From Entonaema liquescens (Eukaryota; Ascomycota; Sordariomycetes; Xylariales; Xylariaceae), in assembly GCA_902805475.1 (NCBI GenBank), contig CADCSX010000001.1, positions 434,001 through 498,000 on the forward strand: DNA of 64,000 bases. Reading direction: 5' to 3'. Shown here one piece after another: positions 26,549 through 38,210 of the stretch (position 1 is its first letter; every line of letters starts with the position of its first letter). The notes beneath the pieces are model-generated. The model did no database searches and had not been told where the DNA came from. It was given only the letters and a program-made list of their open reading frames with translations. The position numbers and the translations under genes were made by a program.

Positions 26549-27609
26549 AAATATTAACTATGGGTTCGGGTATAGACGGTCAAATCAGCTTTATTAGTAC
26601 GCGGGACGAGATTGATGTTTTTCGACGCTACAGTATATATCATTAGCGAGGCTATAAATTTTATTTGAACGTAATGTAATGCTAGAGGTGTTTACTTTTG
26701 CTTGAACTACGAATTTGGGTTTGTTGTAGTGGGTAGAACACTACTGGGCTTCTAACCTAGAGAATTAGGTAGCTTCCTCCGACTTAGCTGTTGAGTTCCT
26801 ACCAGCGCGTCCCCTTTAGCTTACTTGGTGTAAACTCAACGCGGCATTAGAAGCTAGGTAGAATATATGAAGGATGAAGGACAGGGTGGTGTGGGTTGTA
26901 TGGACAACTAGAAGATTCTATGGTTAAGGGGCAAAGGAAGTAATTCTACGTATTAGGATCTGGTTCGCGTTCTTGGTAGGAAAGGGGTATATAGTGATCA
27001 CAGATGTAGGCTACCCAATATATCCCTCATGTTCTCTTGAATAGGACGTCTAACGTCAAGTAGCTAGCTAATGGTAGTGTTTGGAACAATACTCAAATCT
27101 CTGTTAGACTTAATGAAGCCAGCCGTATCAGTGCTATACCAGCAGCTATCATGATACGTGATACACACGTTTATGCTTCCAAGTATGATGATGAGAACGT
27201 CTACGTCTATTGAGCATGTAAAGCTATCTCGTCCTTCCAAGTATATGTGTAAGTATGTACTTAATTTGATATCTGCTGTTGGTTTCGATCTTATGCAAGG
27301 TAATTGGCTCCAATGCAACCCAATAAGAGAATCGGCCAATGACAGGCAACCTGGTATAATTGTATATTTGAACTTGCTTAACTATAATGCAACTGACATA
27401 GTTCGACAAGGTTAATCTGATATTTCGAGTGTGGCTCGTGTCGTATTCGTACGTATCTAGTATTTCCACATGCAAAACATATCCCTTTAAACATGCTTGG
27501 TTAGAAGCGACCCCGTAGGACTACTCGGGGGACTATTTAGATAGAGTTCCTACAAAGTCATCTGGGTCTGTACTTTATAGTAAGTCTAGTTTACTCGTAC
27601 TAACACAAT
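26549..27609. other. Intergenic, 1.1 kb
   Basis: AT-rich spacer between the exchanger and the HET gene. No gene-like frame or RNA gene was seen. Confidence 0.6.
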
Positions 27610-29866
27610 ATGATTGCCAATACGATGCTGAGTTCTCCTAGCCCAAGTGCTGGAATGTACTCTCCTCTGGGCCCTAGCCAGGTTAGGCTTATAGAGATTC
27701 TACCTTCTGATGATGACGACAAACCGGTCAGCTGCCTGCTCCGCACCGCTGAACTGGACCCAGATCTTCGTTATGCCGCCCTGTCTTACGTTTGGGGCGA
27801 TCCCAAAGTGACACGGGACATTCTAGTTAACGGGCACGTACTTCCCGTAACTACTAACCTCGCGTGCGCTTTGTGGTATTTCCGAAAAGGGGGATTCCCG
27901 AAGAATAACGAGACAGAAGATATACAGCTTCTTTGGGTGGATGCTATTTGCATCAACCAGGAAGACACCGCTGAACGTAGCCACCACGTAATTCTTATGG
28001 GGGCTATATTTCGTAACGCGGGCTCGGTTTTCTCGTGGCTTGAAGATCCGGAACTTCGACACCTCGACACCGTATTTCCACTAATCCGTGAACTCCCGCT
28101 CAAGATAGACTCTCTAGTCGAGTCATGTGGTAAGGATATGTTGGATAGAGACAAAGATAAATGCTATCCTACAATACGAAGGGCGGGTCTTGACTGGCTC
28201 CTCTCAGACCCCGAGAAAATGAGACCCTTTGAGATGTTATCAGATTGCAACTATTGGAAAAGGATATGGATCGTCCAGGAAATGGCCTTATCGAAGTCAC
28301 CACTGAGACATTGGTTTATCTGTGGCCACGGCTCTGTCACCTTCGCGGAGCTCGCTCTATTCGACTGTTGGATATTATTCATATTCAAGGCGCCAGAAAA
28401 TTTGGCACTAGACATTTTCACAGAAATGAGCCGTATGGCTTGGCGTGTGTTGCATCTCTCAGTGCAAGATACCATAGTGGTGATTCTGCGGGAGGTAGAA
28501 GATATGAAGAGAAGAGTTACGCGAGCTGACAAGAGGGAAGACTTGTTAAACATACTTTTAGAGAGTAACCCTTGGGCTAACATAGTTTCGGTACTGAAAG
28601 CACCCGACGAAAATAGGCTCGGTCAATCCAACTCCCTATTTGGAACTGTATTAGTAGCAGGGACGAGGGCAATTGCTACTGACCCCCGTGATAATAAGTG
28701 GCGTCAAGATTATTCCCTTTCCAGCCTGTCTCGGGAACAAAAGCTTCCTAATCTAGTTTTTCGGGTAGCGATTACGTCCGACACATGTTTAGACCCCTTA
28801 GAGCCAGTATTTTAAGGGGTAATTGCTAACTTTTACTGCCTAAGTGGTGCATGCAGTGCTTGGCCTGATTCCTGATAATATCGCACCGGATTATACCAAG
28901 TCTACAAGTGAGGTCTATCTCGATGCTCTTGATGTGACGGCAAAAACGGCAGGATTATACTTGCAGACATCTGGGCCTGGTTACGATATTGAAAACGAAC
29001 ATAACCTTCCTTCCTGGCTACCGGACCTCTCTAAGTCGAGAGTGCAGAAGCATAGCTGTTTTAGGGGTTGCTACCCTCCGAGGCCCGGACTATTGGAGGG
29101 AATCGAGCTTGGTGAGCCGGAGGTGATAAATGGGGAAACTCTCCGCATCCACGGGGTAGTCTACGATTCTATAAAATACGTTAAGCATACTCCATGGCTT
29201 CAAAGAGATGTTGGGAAAATGTTATATCGGCTCTGTATCGACTTTCTTGTAGATTGGTTTATTCCTAACCAGCCCATAGAGGGAATACTATCAATCGCGC
29301 GTCTAAGGCCGTTGAAGATACTTCTGGCTGCTTTATATTGGGATGTCTCCTGCGATGAAGTTTCTCATTATCATCACTACCGCGGCCCACCGATGCCCGA
29401 CTATGCTTGGGGATTCCTCACCTTCCTACTTTTTGGAGCCACGAATTTGTCTAAAGACGAACGTCAAGATGCGGCGAGACGGCTCAAGCTTCCTTCTTAT
29501 GAGTTATTACCATTTTATATGGTATATTGCTTAGTGGACTTAGAAAAGTTTACCAGCGAATCTGACGGCGACAAGGAGGAGAGTTGGACTTTTTTTAGGC
29601 GACATGGCTGCATCGAAGGGCTTCTCTTCCAAACTTATAATGGTAGGATAGGTATTAGTCCCATCGGCATGGCACCTGGGGATACTGTTTGCCTCGTTGG
29701 TGAATGTTGCTCTCCAATCCCCCTAAGGAAGGATGAATCATTAGGGCATGAGAAACCTCCTTTCATACATATTGGAACCTGCTTTATTGTAGGCTTACTG
29801 GAGGAAAACCCTGCTGGTATGGTCAGAAGAAGCGAGTTGAAGATTGAGACGTTGGAGATACATTGA
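27610..29866 (+). CDS. HET-domain (heterokaryon incompatibility) protein with a non-canonical or mutated intron donor
   Basis: HET domains are found in fungal proteins that trigger cell death after fusion of unlike individuals; most family members have no known role. The domain is at residues about 50-225: YAALSYVWGDP, LLWVDAICINQED, NYWKRIWIVQEMAL. The ORF stops at 28813-28815, but a second frame (28845-29866) continues the protein (VHAVLGLIPDNIAPDY). HET proteins usually carry DPRD(K/M)V followed by a Leu-Gly at this joint. A splice after A28693 rebuilds DPRDMVHAVLGL and gives 2106 nt (701 aa), but the intron would then begin ATAAGT rather than GTAAGT. A true GT donor six bases upstream (28688, GTGATA) also keeps frame but drops two conserved residues. 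The acceptor is CCTAAG at 28844 with a good branch site (GCTAAC). Confidence 0.85.
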
Positions 29867-30408
29867 GTTCCTTTACATTTATGGAGTTGATGTTGGACTT
29901 GGACTTCACGATGGTAACCCTGAGAGTATTTACCTTTGAATGTAGCCCCTATTTCGGTACGTACCTGAGATATCTGCCCGTAAAGGGTACATCCACCAAA
30001 GTATTTCGTAGTCGAGCTAGTGTGGAGCATGTGGGAAATGTTAAACTTCAATTGGTGCATCTAAACCCCCTTATTCCCTGACCGCCTTCACTTTTAACAC
30101 GACACGAATTAACACGAAGTATACAAAGTACATAAATACAAAGTACCCTCAGCCCCTCCCCTCCATTTTCTCTATACATCAGGTATTTCCAGGGGTCCAA
30201 GTACATTAAATATTTAATTACTTACCATCGAGGGTCGCTGCCATATTTTCATATTTCATAGGAAGGTACGTAAGGTAACTTTTACAACCTAGATTAAAAA
30301 TAATCCTTTTAAAGTTCAATTCAATCCCGTCTTCTTCATTTACTCAACTTTCTAACTGTGCCCAAGTAGAACAAGTTTAAAAAAAAAAGAAGGAAAAGAA
30401 ATTCCAAT
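29867..30408. promoter_or_regulatory. Spacer and phosphomannomutase promoter
   Basis: A 540-bp region. The right part (from about 30,100) is AT- and pyrimidine-rich as expected for a promoter and leader. An in-frame TAA at 30378 rules out a start farther upstream for the next gene. Confidence 0.5.
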
Positions 30409-31317
30409 ATGGACGCCGGTGCCCCCCCTTATCCTCCCTAGAGGACCGCCCGATCAAAAACACCATCGTCCTTTTCGATGTGGACGAGACATTAACGCCG
30501 GCGCGTCGCGCTGCTTCGCCCGAGACTCTTCGCACGCTGGAGCTGTTACGACAGAAGGTCGCTATCGGATTTGTTGGTGGATCGAACTTGGTCAAGCAAC
30601 AAGAGCAATTGGGCGCTGCTGACCGCCCTGTCACTACCATGTTCGATTTCTGCTTTAGCGAGAACGGCTTAACGGCTTACAAGATGGGTGCTGAGCTACC
30701 TTCTAACAGCTTCATCAAGTGGATAGGCGAGGATAAATATAAGGAGCTTGCCAACTGGATTCTACACTATATCGCCGACCTTGATATTCCCATCAAGCGC
30801 GGTACCTTTATTGAATTCCGCAACGGCATGATCAACGTCTCCCCCATAGGTCGTAATGCCAGTACCCAGGAACGTGACGACTACCAGGCCTACGATGAGA
30901 AGCACAAGATCCGAGAGACAATGGTCGGCAAGATGAGGGAGAAGTTTGGGCACTTGGGCCTAACGTGAGTTGATCTCCCCCCCTTTCCCTCAATATAGAT
31001 AGGGCTTGGGTAAAGAAAAGGAAACGAAGGAGAGAATCTAGGCTAATTCATTGTGTTTATTTAGCTTCTCGATTGGTGGCCAGATCTCCTTTGATGTCTT
31101 CCCCACGGGATGGGACAAGACGTACTGCCTGAAGCACCTTGAGGACGAGGCCAAGAAACCCGGCGGTATCCATTACACCAACATCCACTTCTTTGGCGAC
31201 AAGACCAACAAGGGCGGTAACGACTACGAGATCTACACAGACCCTCGCACTATTGGCCACGCCGTTAAGGACCCCGAGGACTGTATGAGGCAGATCAAGG
31301 AGACTTTCGGTCTATAA
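30409..31317 (+). CDS. sec53: Phosphomannomutase (Sec53/PMM family), apparent one-base deletion in a C-run near the start
   Basis: Converts mannose-6-phosphate to mannose-1-phosphate in the cytosol, supplying GDP-mannose for glycosylation and GPI anchors. HAD-superfamily motif FDVDETLTPAR near residue 20 (the catalytic DxDxT is kept, although the usual Gly after the second Asp is Glu). Further family blocks are KVAIGFVGGSNLVKQQEQLG, FCFSENGLTAYKMG, RNGMINVSPIGR, SIGGQISFDVFPTGWDKTYC and HFFGDKTNKGGNDYEIY. One intron, 30965-31064. The ATG at 30409 is in a different frame from the rest: the seven-C run at 30422-30428 needs one more C to read MDAGAPPLSSLED into the domain. With it, the coding length is 810 nt (269 aa), normal for the family. 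No other start is available because TAA lies in frame at 30378. Confidence 0.95.
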
Positions 31318-31937
31318 AACTTAGGTTAGAAAAGAGGGAGCTATACGATTATGATGAGCGAAGATGATGACTGAATCCCGCCAAACCTGATAGATCTGGC
31401 TAGATTATGTTGCGTTTGCGTTTGCACATGGACGAATTAAAACAAAAGAAAATCTAAAGAGGTAGAGAGTGCTTAGGCAACTCATGGATATATCATTCCC
31501 AATACCTACAAACCTACCTTCAAAACTGGCTCCTTAAATTACACACAATAAAAGTAAAATATATGCCTCCTATCATACACACGATGAAAACTGATATTGT
31601 AGAATCCAGTCAACTCATCGAAATGCTTTATATCCCAGAAGAGACTCAACACCAGGTCTTTTTTTTTTAACTTTGATTTCATTCAGATATGGCTACCTCC
31701 ATAACCTAATTATCCAGGTATATATTCAAAAAGATGTTAAGCACCAGACCGCAAGTTCCCGGCCTGCAGAATCTCCCGAGTACAGTAACATTATTCATGC
31801 TTGCTTGCTTGCTTACTTGCTTGCTTACTTGCTCGCTCGCTTGCTCTCGCTTTCTCGGCTCGTAGTTCTCACACCCGCATGGCTCTTCACTCACTTTCAT
31901 CTCATCTCATCTCATCTCATCTCATCTCATTTACATC
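31318..31937. repeat. Convergent spacer with simple repeats
   Basis: The spacer between two converging genes. At 31797-31850 there are GCTT/ACTT tetranucleotide units, and at about 31898-31929 a run of CATCT units, ending almost at the stop codon of the phosphatase gene (31938). The 98-codon plus-strand frame here is just translated repeat. Confidence 0.7.
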
Positions 31938-34900
31938 TTACCTCCCAAACTCCAAATGCGGGACAATAACCGGGCCATACTTGGTCGGCACCGTAAACGC
32001 GCCGTCCCCCTGGACCACGAAATCCACCGCGAGACTCAGCCTGCTCACGCCTCCATTCGCCAACTGCTGCTGCTGGGCCTGTTGCTGCTGGCCCGGGCCG
32101 TACGGCGTGGCGGGAACGGCGTCCGGATCATAGGCCACGACGGCGACGTAGTTCCGGCGGCCCATGAGCTTCTTGAGCTCGCGGGGGGCGCCGCTGGCGT
32201 CGGTGTGGAAGATCTCCATCATGTCCTCCTTGGTGTCGCTGACCTCGTTGGGCGAGGACCGCTGCCCGTTGGCCGGCACGTAGTGCGTCCGGTTGCTGTG
32301 CAGCATCTTCAGGATGTACTGCGCGGCGGGCGCCGCGACGATCGGCGACGTGATGATCTGGTACATGGTCTTGTGGTCCTGCGGGTGCGCGGGGTCGTGG
32401 ACTAGGCCGGCGCCGGCGGCGTTGACGTCTAGGAATGATTGGTTAGGAGAGGAAAGGAAGGAAAAGAAGAGAAAGGAGAGGAGAGGAGAGAAAAGGAGTG
32501 GGATAAACATACCTCCAGACAAGAACGTCATACGCAAGCCCTTCTGATGCGATATCCCTTGTAGTGTGCGGATCAAATACGTCCGCTCGAGATCCTTGGT
32601 GTCGTGCGTCCACATATCTTTCAGAATCTCGCCGATATCCAGGTCGCCGAACTGGTTGACGACGTTACCCATCAGACCGGATTTTCCAACCGCTTTCTTG
32701 ACCTGGCTGAAGCCCTGCGCCACCATCTCCTTGCCGCCGACGATCCCCGCCACCGAGCTCGTCACTTTGCCTAGCACGTTGTACGTCGTATTGACTGCCT
32801 TCTTACCCGTCGCAAACGTATTTGCTAGGCTTTCGACTGTGTCTAAACGTGGGTAAATGATAGGCACAGAGAGCATCCAAAGACAATGTTGCACGCTAGG
32901 CGGGAGCATGGCGATCTTGGGGAATAAGCCCTGGTATGTTGGGCCCGCGAGGACCCGGTTCTGCGTCCGCTCTGATCGCAGGTCCGCGCCGGCTACGACG
33001 ACAGCAGGGCCGAGGTACTTGACGAAATGCCAGCCCTGGCCCGTGACTGTGAAGAGGTCCATGTCGTGGCTGACATTCCGTAGGACTTCGAGAGTGGTGT
33101 GGTGTTGGAAGAGCAGGTACATGTCCACGGCTATCCGGCCGATGTTCTTGAACATCTGCGAGTTCTGCATGTAATCCGGGTACGAGCCGTAGCCATCGAA
33201 TCTGGAATGTAATTTATTAGCACCCATAGTCTCAGAAACATACACACACACACCCCCCACGTCCCTCCCTTGTATCTTTCTTCTTCCTTTCATATATAAT
33301 GCTTTCCAGACTTACATATCATGATCATCGATCTGGCAAATATGCGGGATCTGCGCAAACGCCTCCCTCAAGAACGGCTGATCGAAATGGCTCGTGTAGA
33401 AGTGAAAATACGCATGCGAAACATCCTCCTCGTGGCGGGCGGTCCACGCCGCGTTCTTCCTGTTGTCGCGGCCGGGCATCGCGAGCCACTGCTTCAGAAG
33501 CGGCACCTCCTTCCACAGCCTGTCGCCGTAGATCTGGTCGCCGAGCCCGAGCTGGACGTGGAAGCCGCCGCAGTCCACGTTCTTCTGCAGCACGTCCTTC
33601 CACATGAACCCCAACCCTCCAAGCTTGCTGCGCTCGGCCTGCGATGTCGACGCCGCGAAGTCGTTCCCCGAGTGCGCGATGAACCGCCAGTTCGTCTCGC
33701 CGCGGCCCGCGACCGCGAACTCGTACCGCGTGCACCCCAGGTGCGAGGTCACGGCGTACGTCCACCGCTCGGTGCCGCCCTCGCCCATCTGCAGGTCCAC
33801 GTCGTACTTGAAGAACTGCCACCGCTGGTGCGTGAAGATGGTGTGCGGCACCAGCTGCCGCGGGTTCGGCGACAGGTCCACGCTGAGGTGGATGTGGATG
33901 GTGGGCGGCTGCGGGGCGTCCGTGACGATCAGGATGCTGCCGTGCCAGGTGCCCTTCTCGATGTCCATGTTGGTGTACCGGAGGTACGGCCCGAAGTACA
34001 CGCCGTTCGTCGGCTGCACTTTGTACATGTCCACTCCGGCGCCGGGAGGGGGCCCGGTGAAGCCGGCTGCGGTCGGGGTCGCTGTTGCCACGCTCATGAT
34101 GCTCTCGGCGTAGCCGGGCGTCTGCGGCGGGAACATAGGCGAGGCCAAGGCGCTTTGCTTGCCGAACATGGGCGAGCCGAGCGGGTTGCCGTACGTTGAT
34201 GCGGTGGGGGATAGGGGTGGCGCGTCGTGGTGGATAGGGTTAGGACCCTTCGGAAACTCCCACTGCGTCGCTTGCGTAGCCAGATGGATATAATAGTACT
34301 GGCCGGAATTCTGGTCGAGATGCGCGATCCAACCCTCGGGTAGCGGTGGCGGCGAAGTAGGACCTTGTCCCTGGAACGGGGAGGGCGTATGGGTAACAAC
34401 GACTTGCGCCGGTTGGCCGTTCTGCTGAGATTCCGGTCTAGGATCGTTCGCAAAGGCAGGGTGTCCGGGGTGCTGGAGAGCCGGAGATGCAAGTGCTGCT
34501 GCTGCTACTTCTGCCTGCTTCTTAGGCGGCGATGTGGCCTGAGCGGCTTGAGCTGGTGTCGATGAGCTTGAGCTCGCCTGGGCTGGTCGCTGTTTCTCGT
34601 TGGGGTAGGCTGAAGAGCCTCCGCTCGGATTGATGCTGGAGTATGCAGGAGGAGGACTGGGTGACATCTGCATACGCTGGAAGTCTTGTTCTAGCACGCT
34701 GATCTGAAGCGCAGGTCCGCCGCTCGTGCTCGAGCTTGAAGCTGGGGCTTGGGCCTGGGCCTGGGCTGGAGCCGGAGCTGGAGCTGGAACTGGGGTTGGT
34801 GTTGAACTCGTGTTGATGTTCGCTGGCCGTGCCGCTGCCTGTGCACTAAAAGTCGAAGCGGTAGGGCTTGTAACCGGGTTCGCCCCCTGATATACCGTAG

Positions 34901-35870
34901 GGGGTCCATGTGGTTGTTGATCGGGAGCTTCTGTCGGTGTCCAAGGGCGAGGCGGCTGCTGCTGCGTAGCTGGATGCTGTCCATATTGCGCCAGTCGCTG
35001 AGCCGCCGCGGAGCTTTGAAGACTATTAAGTGTTGCGGTTCCGGATATCCCAGCAGCCGCATATCTCGCCTCGATACCTCCTCCAGGGACAGTGCCGGGC
35101 TCGACGATGGGCGTCTCTGGTGGGGGTGGCGAACCCCGACTCGCCCTTGTAGTTGACGTAGAAGCTGTGGATGCAAAGCGGTTCACGCCGCTGTCTGGCA
35201 TCTTGAGGTGGTTATCTTCACTTGCTGGCGGAGGTCGCGCATTGCTATTCGAGCTTAAGCCCGAAGCCGCAGAGCTCGTCCTGGGTGGGGGATAGTAAGG
35301 TTTTTGGTGATAATCAGGGAAAGATGTGCTAGTAATAGGTGCTGGCTTTGCTTGGTTGCCGAGGGGTTTTGCGAAAAGACCGCTATCCTCTCCTGGAGGA
35401 GGAGGGCTGGCTGGACTGAGCGACGCCGGTAGAGGTCTAGGAGCGGTTCCCCGTCGTTCAGCAAGACCAGGTCTTTTCCCTGTAGGACTAGTGTCTATTC
35501 GTGGGGTAATGTCGTTGAACGAACTCGAATGTGAAGAGCCTGGAGGACTCGTATAGATCTTATTGAGAGATGGTCGGCGATCGTCGGAAGGGTATGGAGG
35601 TCGGCTCGACTGGGAGGGTTGACCAAATCGATGGTCGTCGTCATCAGGATACGGCAGAGGCGCAGCAGAGCTCGAAGCGCCAGGCGGGAGGGGAAAGGTA
35701 GGCTGGGAAGATGCCGGTGTGGGATATTTAAATCGTTCCGAGGCTCTATCGACGCCAGGCTGAGGGCTCTGGGGGTGGAATATCCTTAGAGGCTCGACCG
35801 TAGGGCTGTCGCAATCTTCAGAAGGCTTACTGAGGAACATCTCCTCTTCAGGTCTTCCGTGACGATCCAT
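31938..35870 (-). CDS. WW-domain PhoD-like phosphatase
   Basis: Three exons on the minus strand: 35870-33316, 33201-32513 and 32428-31938; 3735 nt, 1244 aa. Residues 1 to about 500 are Pro/Ser/Gln-rich and low complexity. A WW domain follows at about 508-540 (LPEGWIAHLDQNSGQYYY and the second Trp in QWEFP). The PhoD-like metallophosphatase domain runs from about 615 to the end: QIYGDRLWKEVPLLKQW, and DDHDIFDGYGSYPDY rebuilt exactly by the first splice, with Asp/His residues expected to bind metal. The second intron (32429-32512) is unusually pyrimidine-rich and happens to be open in frame, so unspliced translation would insert 28 residues. The substrate is unknown; the WW domain suggests recruitment to Pro-rich partners. 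Confidence 0.92.
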
Positions 35871-37051
35871 CCTGTTTCACGTATTCTCCCGTACGCGGAC
35901 CGCGGGCCAACTAAAACGGGCGCAAAGATACCGGTAAAGAATACGCGGGATGACGCACGGAAAAATGGTAAAAATGTTATTTATAGGCGCTTTGCGACAA
36001 GCCGGATGTAAACGACGTCCAGACAAACGGCTTGATATTTATCGCTACGAGGTGGGGTAGAGATGATTGGCTTTGGTTCCGTCGTGAAGCTTCACTAAAG
36101 GCTGATGAGCTTCAACCAAAGGGAATGAAAATAATAACTAATAGGTACGGTATACTATACGGCGTAGTACAAAACATGAACAGATGAAACGAATTCGCGG
36201 AAGAATAAGATGGCTTTGAAGAGGTCTATGATATGCGACCTACTGTCTGGCCTTGTGCGTGTGGATTGGATTGGATATGAACGTGCCCCTCTTGGGGGGG
36301 AAGCACCTTGTCCGATCCAGTGGACTCATCCAGCTTGGCAGGTTGGAAGACAGGCCAGATGATTGGTTGGTTTCCAAGTTGGCGCTTAAGAAATAGGGAA
36401 TTTGGGTGAAGCAGAATGGCATTTCCAAGCGCCCAATCAACCATACTGGTTCCCTCATATGCTCATATGAGCAGAAGTCTAGCTCTGGCTTGCCGGTTTT
36501 CCTTGAACATTGTTTCTGCGAATACGCTAGCCACTGGGAGAGGTTAGCTCGTATAATTCGCTCAGCTATTAGGGCATGGCTTTGTTCTATAGAGTCATGA
36601 TAGGATGAGATGTAAATAGAGATGGTGGATCAGCTGTACATTTTACCTCTTGATTCACTGCTAACCACCAAGTGAAGATGATTAGGTTGGGTATGTATAG
36701 TTAACGCAAGATAGTCCACTTAAGGTAGTCGGGCAGTCAACTTAAGTCCATCGTTGTGAAGTTGATTAACCTAGACGCTCATCAAAGTATGTGACAGGGG
36801 ACAGGGGGTTACCGCACGATGGAAATACCCGTTGTTAATAAGTGACATAGTATTTCCATAGTACCTACATTTCACTTGACGAGAAAGATCCCGTTATAAC
36901 CGTGTCACGGCCCGTAGCTTTAAATACTGTAGGATGAAAAGTATGCATACATGATACATGACAGCAGGCGGCTATCAAACCAAATTTTGGAATTATCCAG
37001 CGTAATTTGCTGGGTATGCCCCTGTATGCTTGTGTGATATGCATGCTGTAC

Positions 37052-37087
37052 CGTACATATCGTACATATCGTACATATCGTACATAC
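37052..37087. repeat. 9-bp tandem repeat (CGTACATAT) x4
   Basis: Three perfect copies at 37052-37078 and a fourth nearly perfect copy directly after. Confidence 0.9.
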
Positions 37088-37963
37088 ATTGACGATCCTT
37101 CCCGTCGAATGGGATCTGTAGACTGATTGTAAGAAGCATGTTTAAAATAAGAGGGCTCCCGCGTCGCCCCGCTGTGTAAATCGAACCGCTATTTCATAAG
37201 AAGGATAGTCTATAACTTCCATCCTATTGAATTTTGTTCTATAACTATGGTTTTTTTATGGTTAGTAATATTATTTGATTATATTTCCATATACAAGCCT
37301 CTTATTACAAGTTCACCGGTCGTGATTAAATAGCTTTCTTAATAAAAAGCAATTACCCTATAAGACTTTCTACTATCCGTATTTGACCACACGGAATAGA
37401 AATATCGCCAATGTCAAGAGAATCATCGCTTTTATTATAACTACTAGGTAACGTTAGATACAAGAGGGAGATGTCGTTCAGATTCAGCCTCACAGACACC
37501 ACAAATACCATTATAATAAAAATCTTAAAAATACATTTTCACAATATCTTTGTTCGCCTTGGCTCGGTCGCGGACCCTCGGAGTCGGTTGCGAAATCAGT
37601 TCCTTCACTCCCGTCTGAAGGCGACAATCTGACGCGGCACGTCCCGCAAACAACGACAAATGCACCAGCTGCCTGGCTTAAATTCTGAGGAATATGATGA
37701 CTCTTAAAACTTATGATTCAATATATATGTGATTTATCTTTATGTAGGGTTCGGATACCGAGCCTATCTCTCGCGTCCGAACTACGTCTTTTGCCTCCCG
37801 TCTTCTCATAGGACGCCAATCTGAAAAAGGGATCGGGTTTCGACCGTTGGACCAATCACAATGCTCCATTCTTCCTCGACGCTCTGAACTGGTGTGTCGG
37901 ACGCGTGGCAGCCATCGAAATCATGCTGCGTCCGTAGATATCATATTTTAGGCAGGCTACGAG

Positions 37964-37986
37964 TTCTAGTGTGTTCTGACTTGTTC
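37964..37986 (+). promoter_or_regulatory. Step-type heat-shock element
   Basis: Three TTC units start at 37964, 37974 and 37984, exactly 10 bp apart. This is the step-type arrangement bound by heat-shock factor (units separated by 5-bp gaps). Further TTC units lie at 38008 and 38017. It lies about 225-250 bp before the Hsp20 start codon, which fits its role. Confidence 0.6.
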
Positions 37987-38112
37987 GAGACTGAATTACG
38001 TACACATTTCTGACTGTTCGGTAAGTCGTAGGCCATGGTAGCCTGCGTTAGCTATTCGCCATAGCAAGTCGTAAGTTACGCACTCCGTCCTGGAGCCTTG
38101 ATATATCCTTTG

Positions 38113-38120
38113 TATATAAG
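38113..38120 (+). promoter_or_regulatory. TATA box of the Hsp20 gene
   Basis: TATATAAG, about 90 bp before the ATG at 38211, as expected for a strongly inducible fungal promoter. Confidence 0.6.
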
Positions 38121-38210
38121 AGCTGGGCTGGACGTCCTTCAGTTCGATATCACATCTTCAGAAACCACAATCTCTTCATCATTACAAGACTTAAATAGCA
38201 ATCTTCCAAC

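Larger units (their letters stand above)
35871..38210. other. Intergenic, 2.3 kb
   Basis: The left part is the upstream region of the phosphatase gene and the right part the promoter of the heat-shock gene. A 9-bp tandem repeat, CGTACATAT, occurs about four times at 37052-37087. CCAAT occurs at 37852. Short frames at 36,226-36,600 have no recognisable motif. Confidence 0.6.

Noticed and set aside
31673..31969. 98-codon frame rich in Leu and Ala
   Set aside because: Translation of simple repeats between two genes.
33321..34199. 292-codon plus-strand open frame
   Set aside because: It lies antisense to the phosphatase gene, whose domains are clear; the frame is a by-product of high GC third positions.
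38098..38210. Upstream ATG start for the Hsp20 gene
   Set aside because: It would place the TATA box inside the coding region and lose the conserved MENINNNQVPFWEF start in the other frame.
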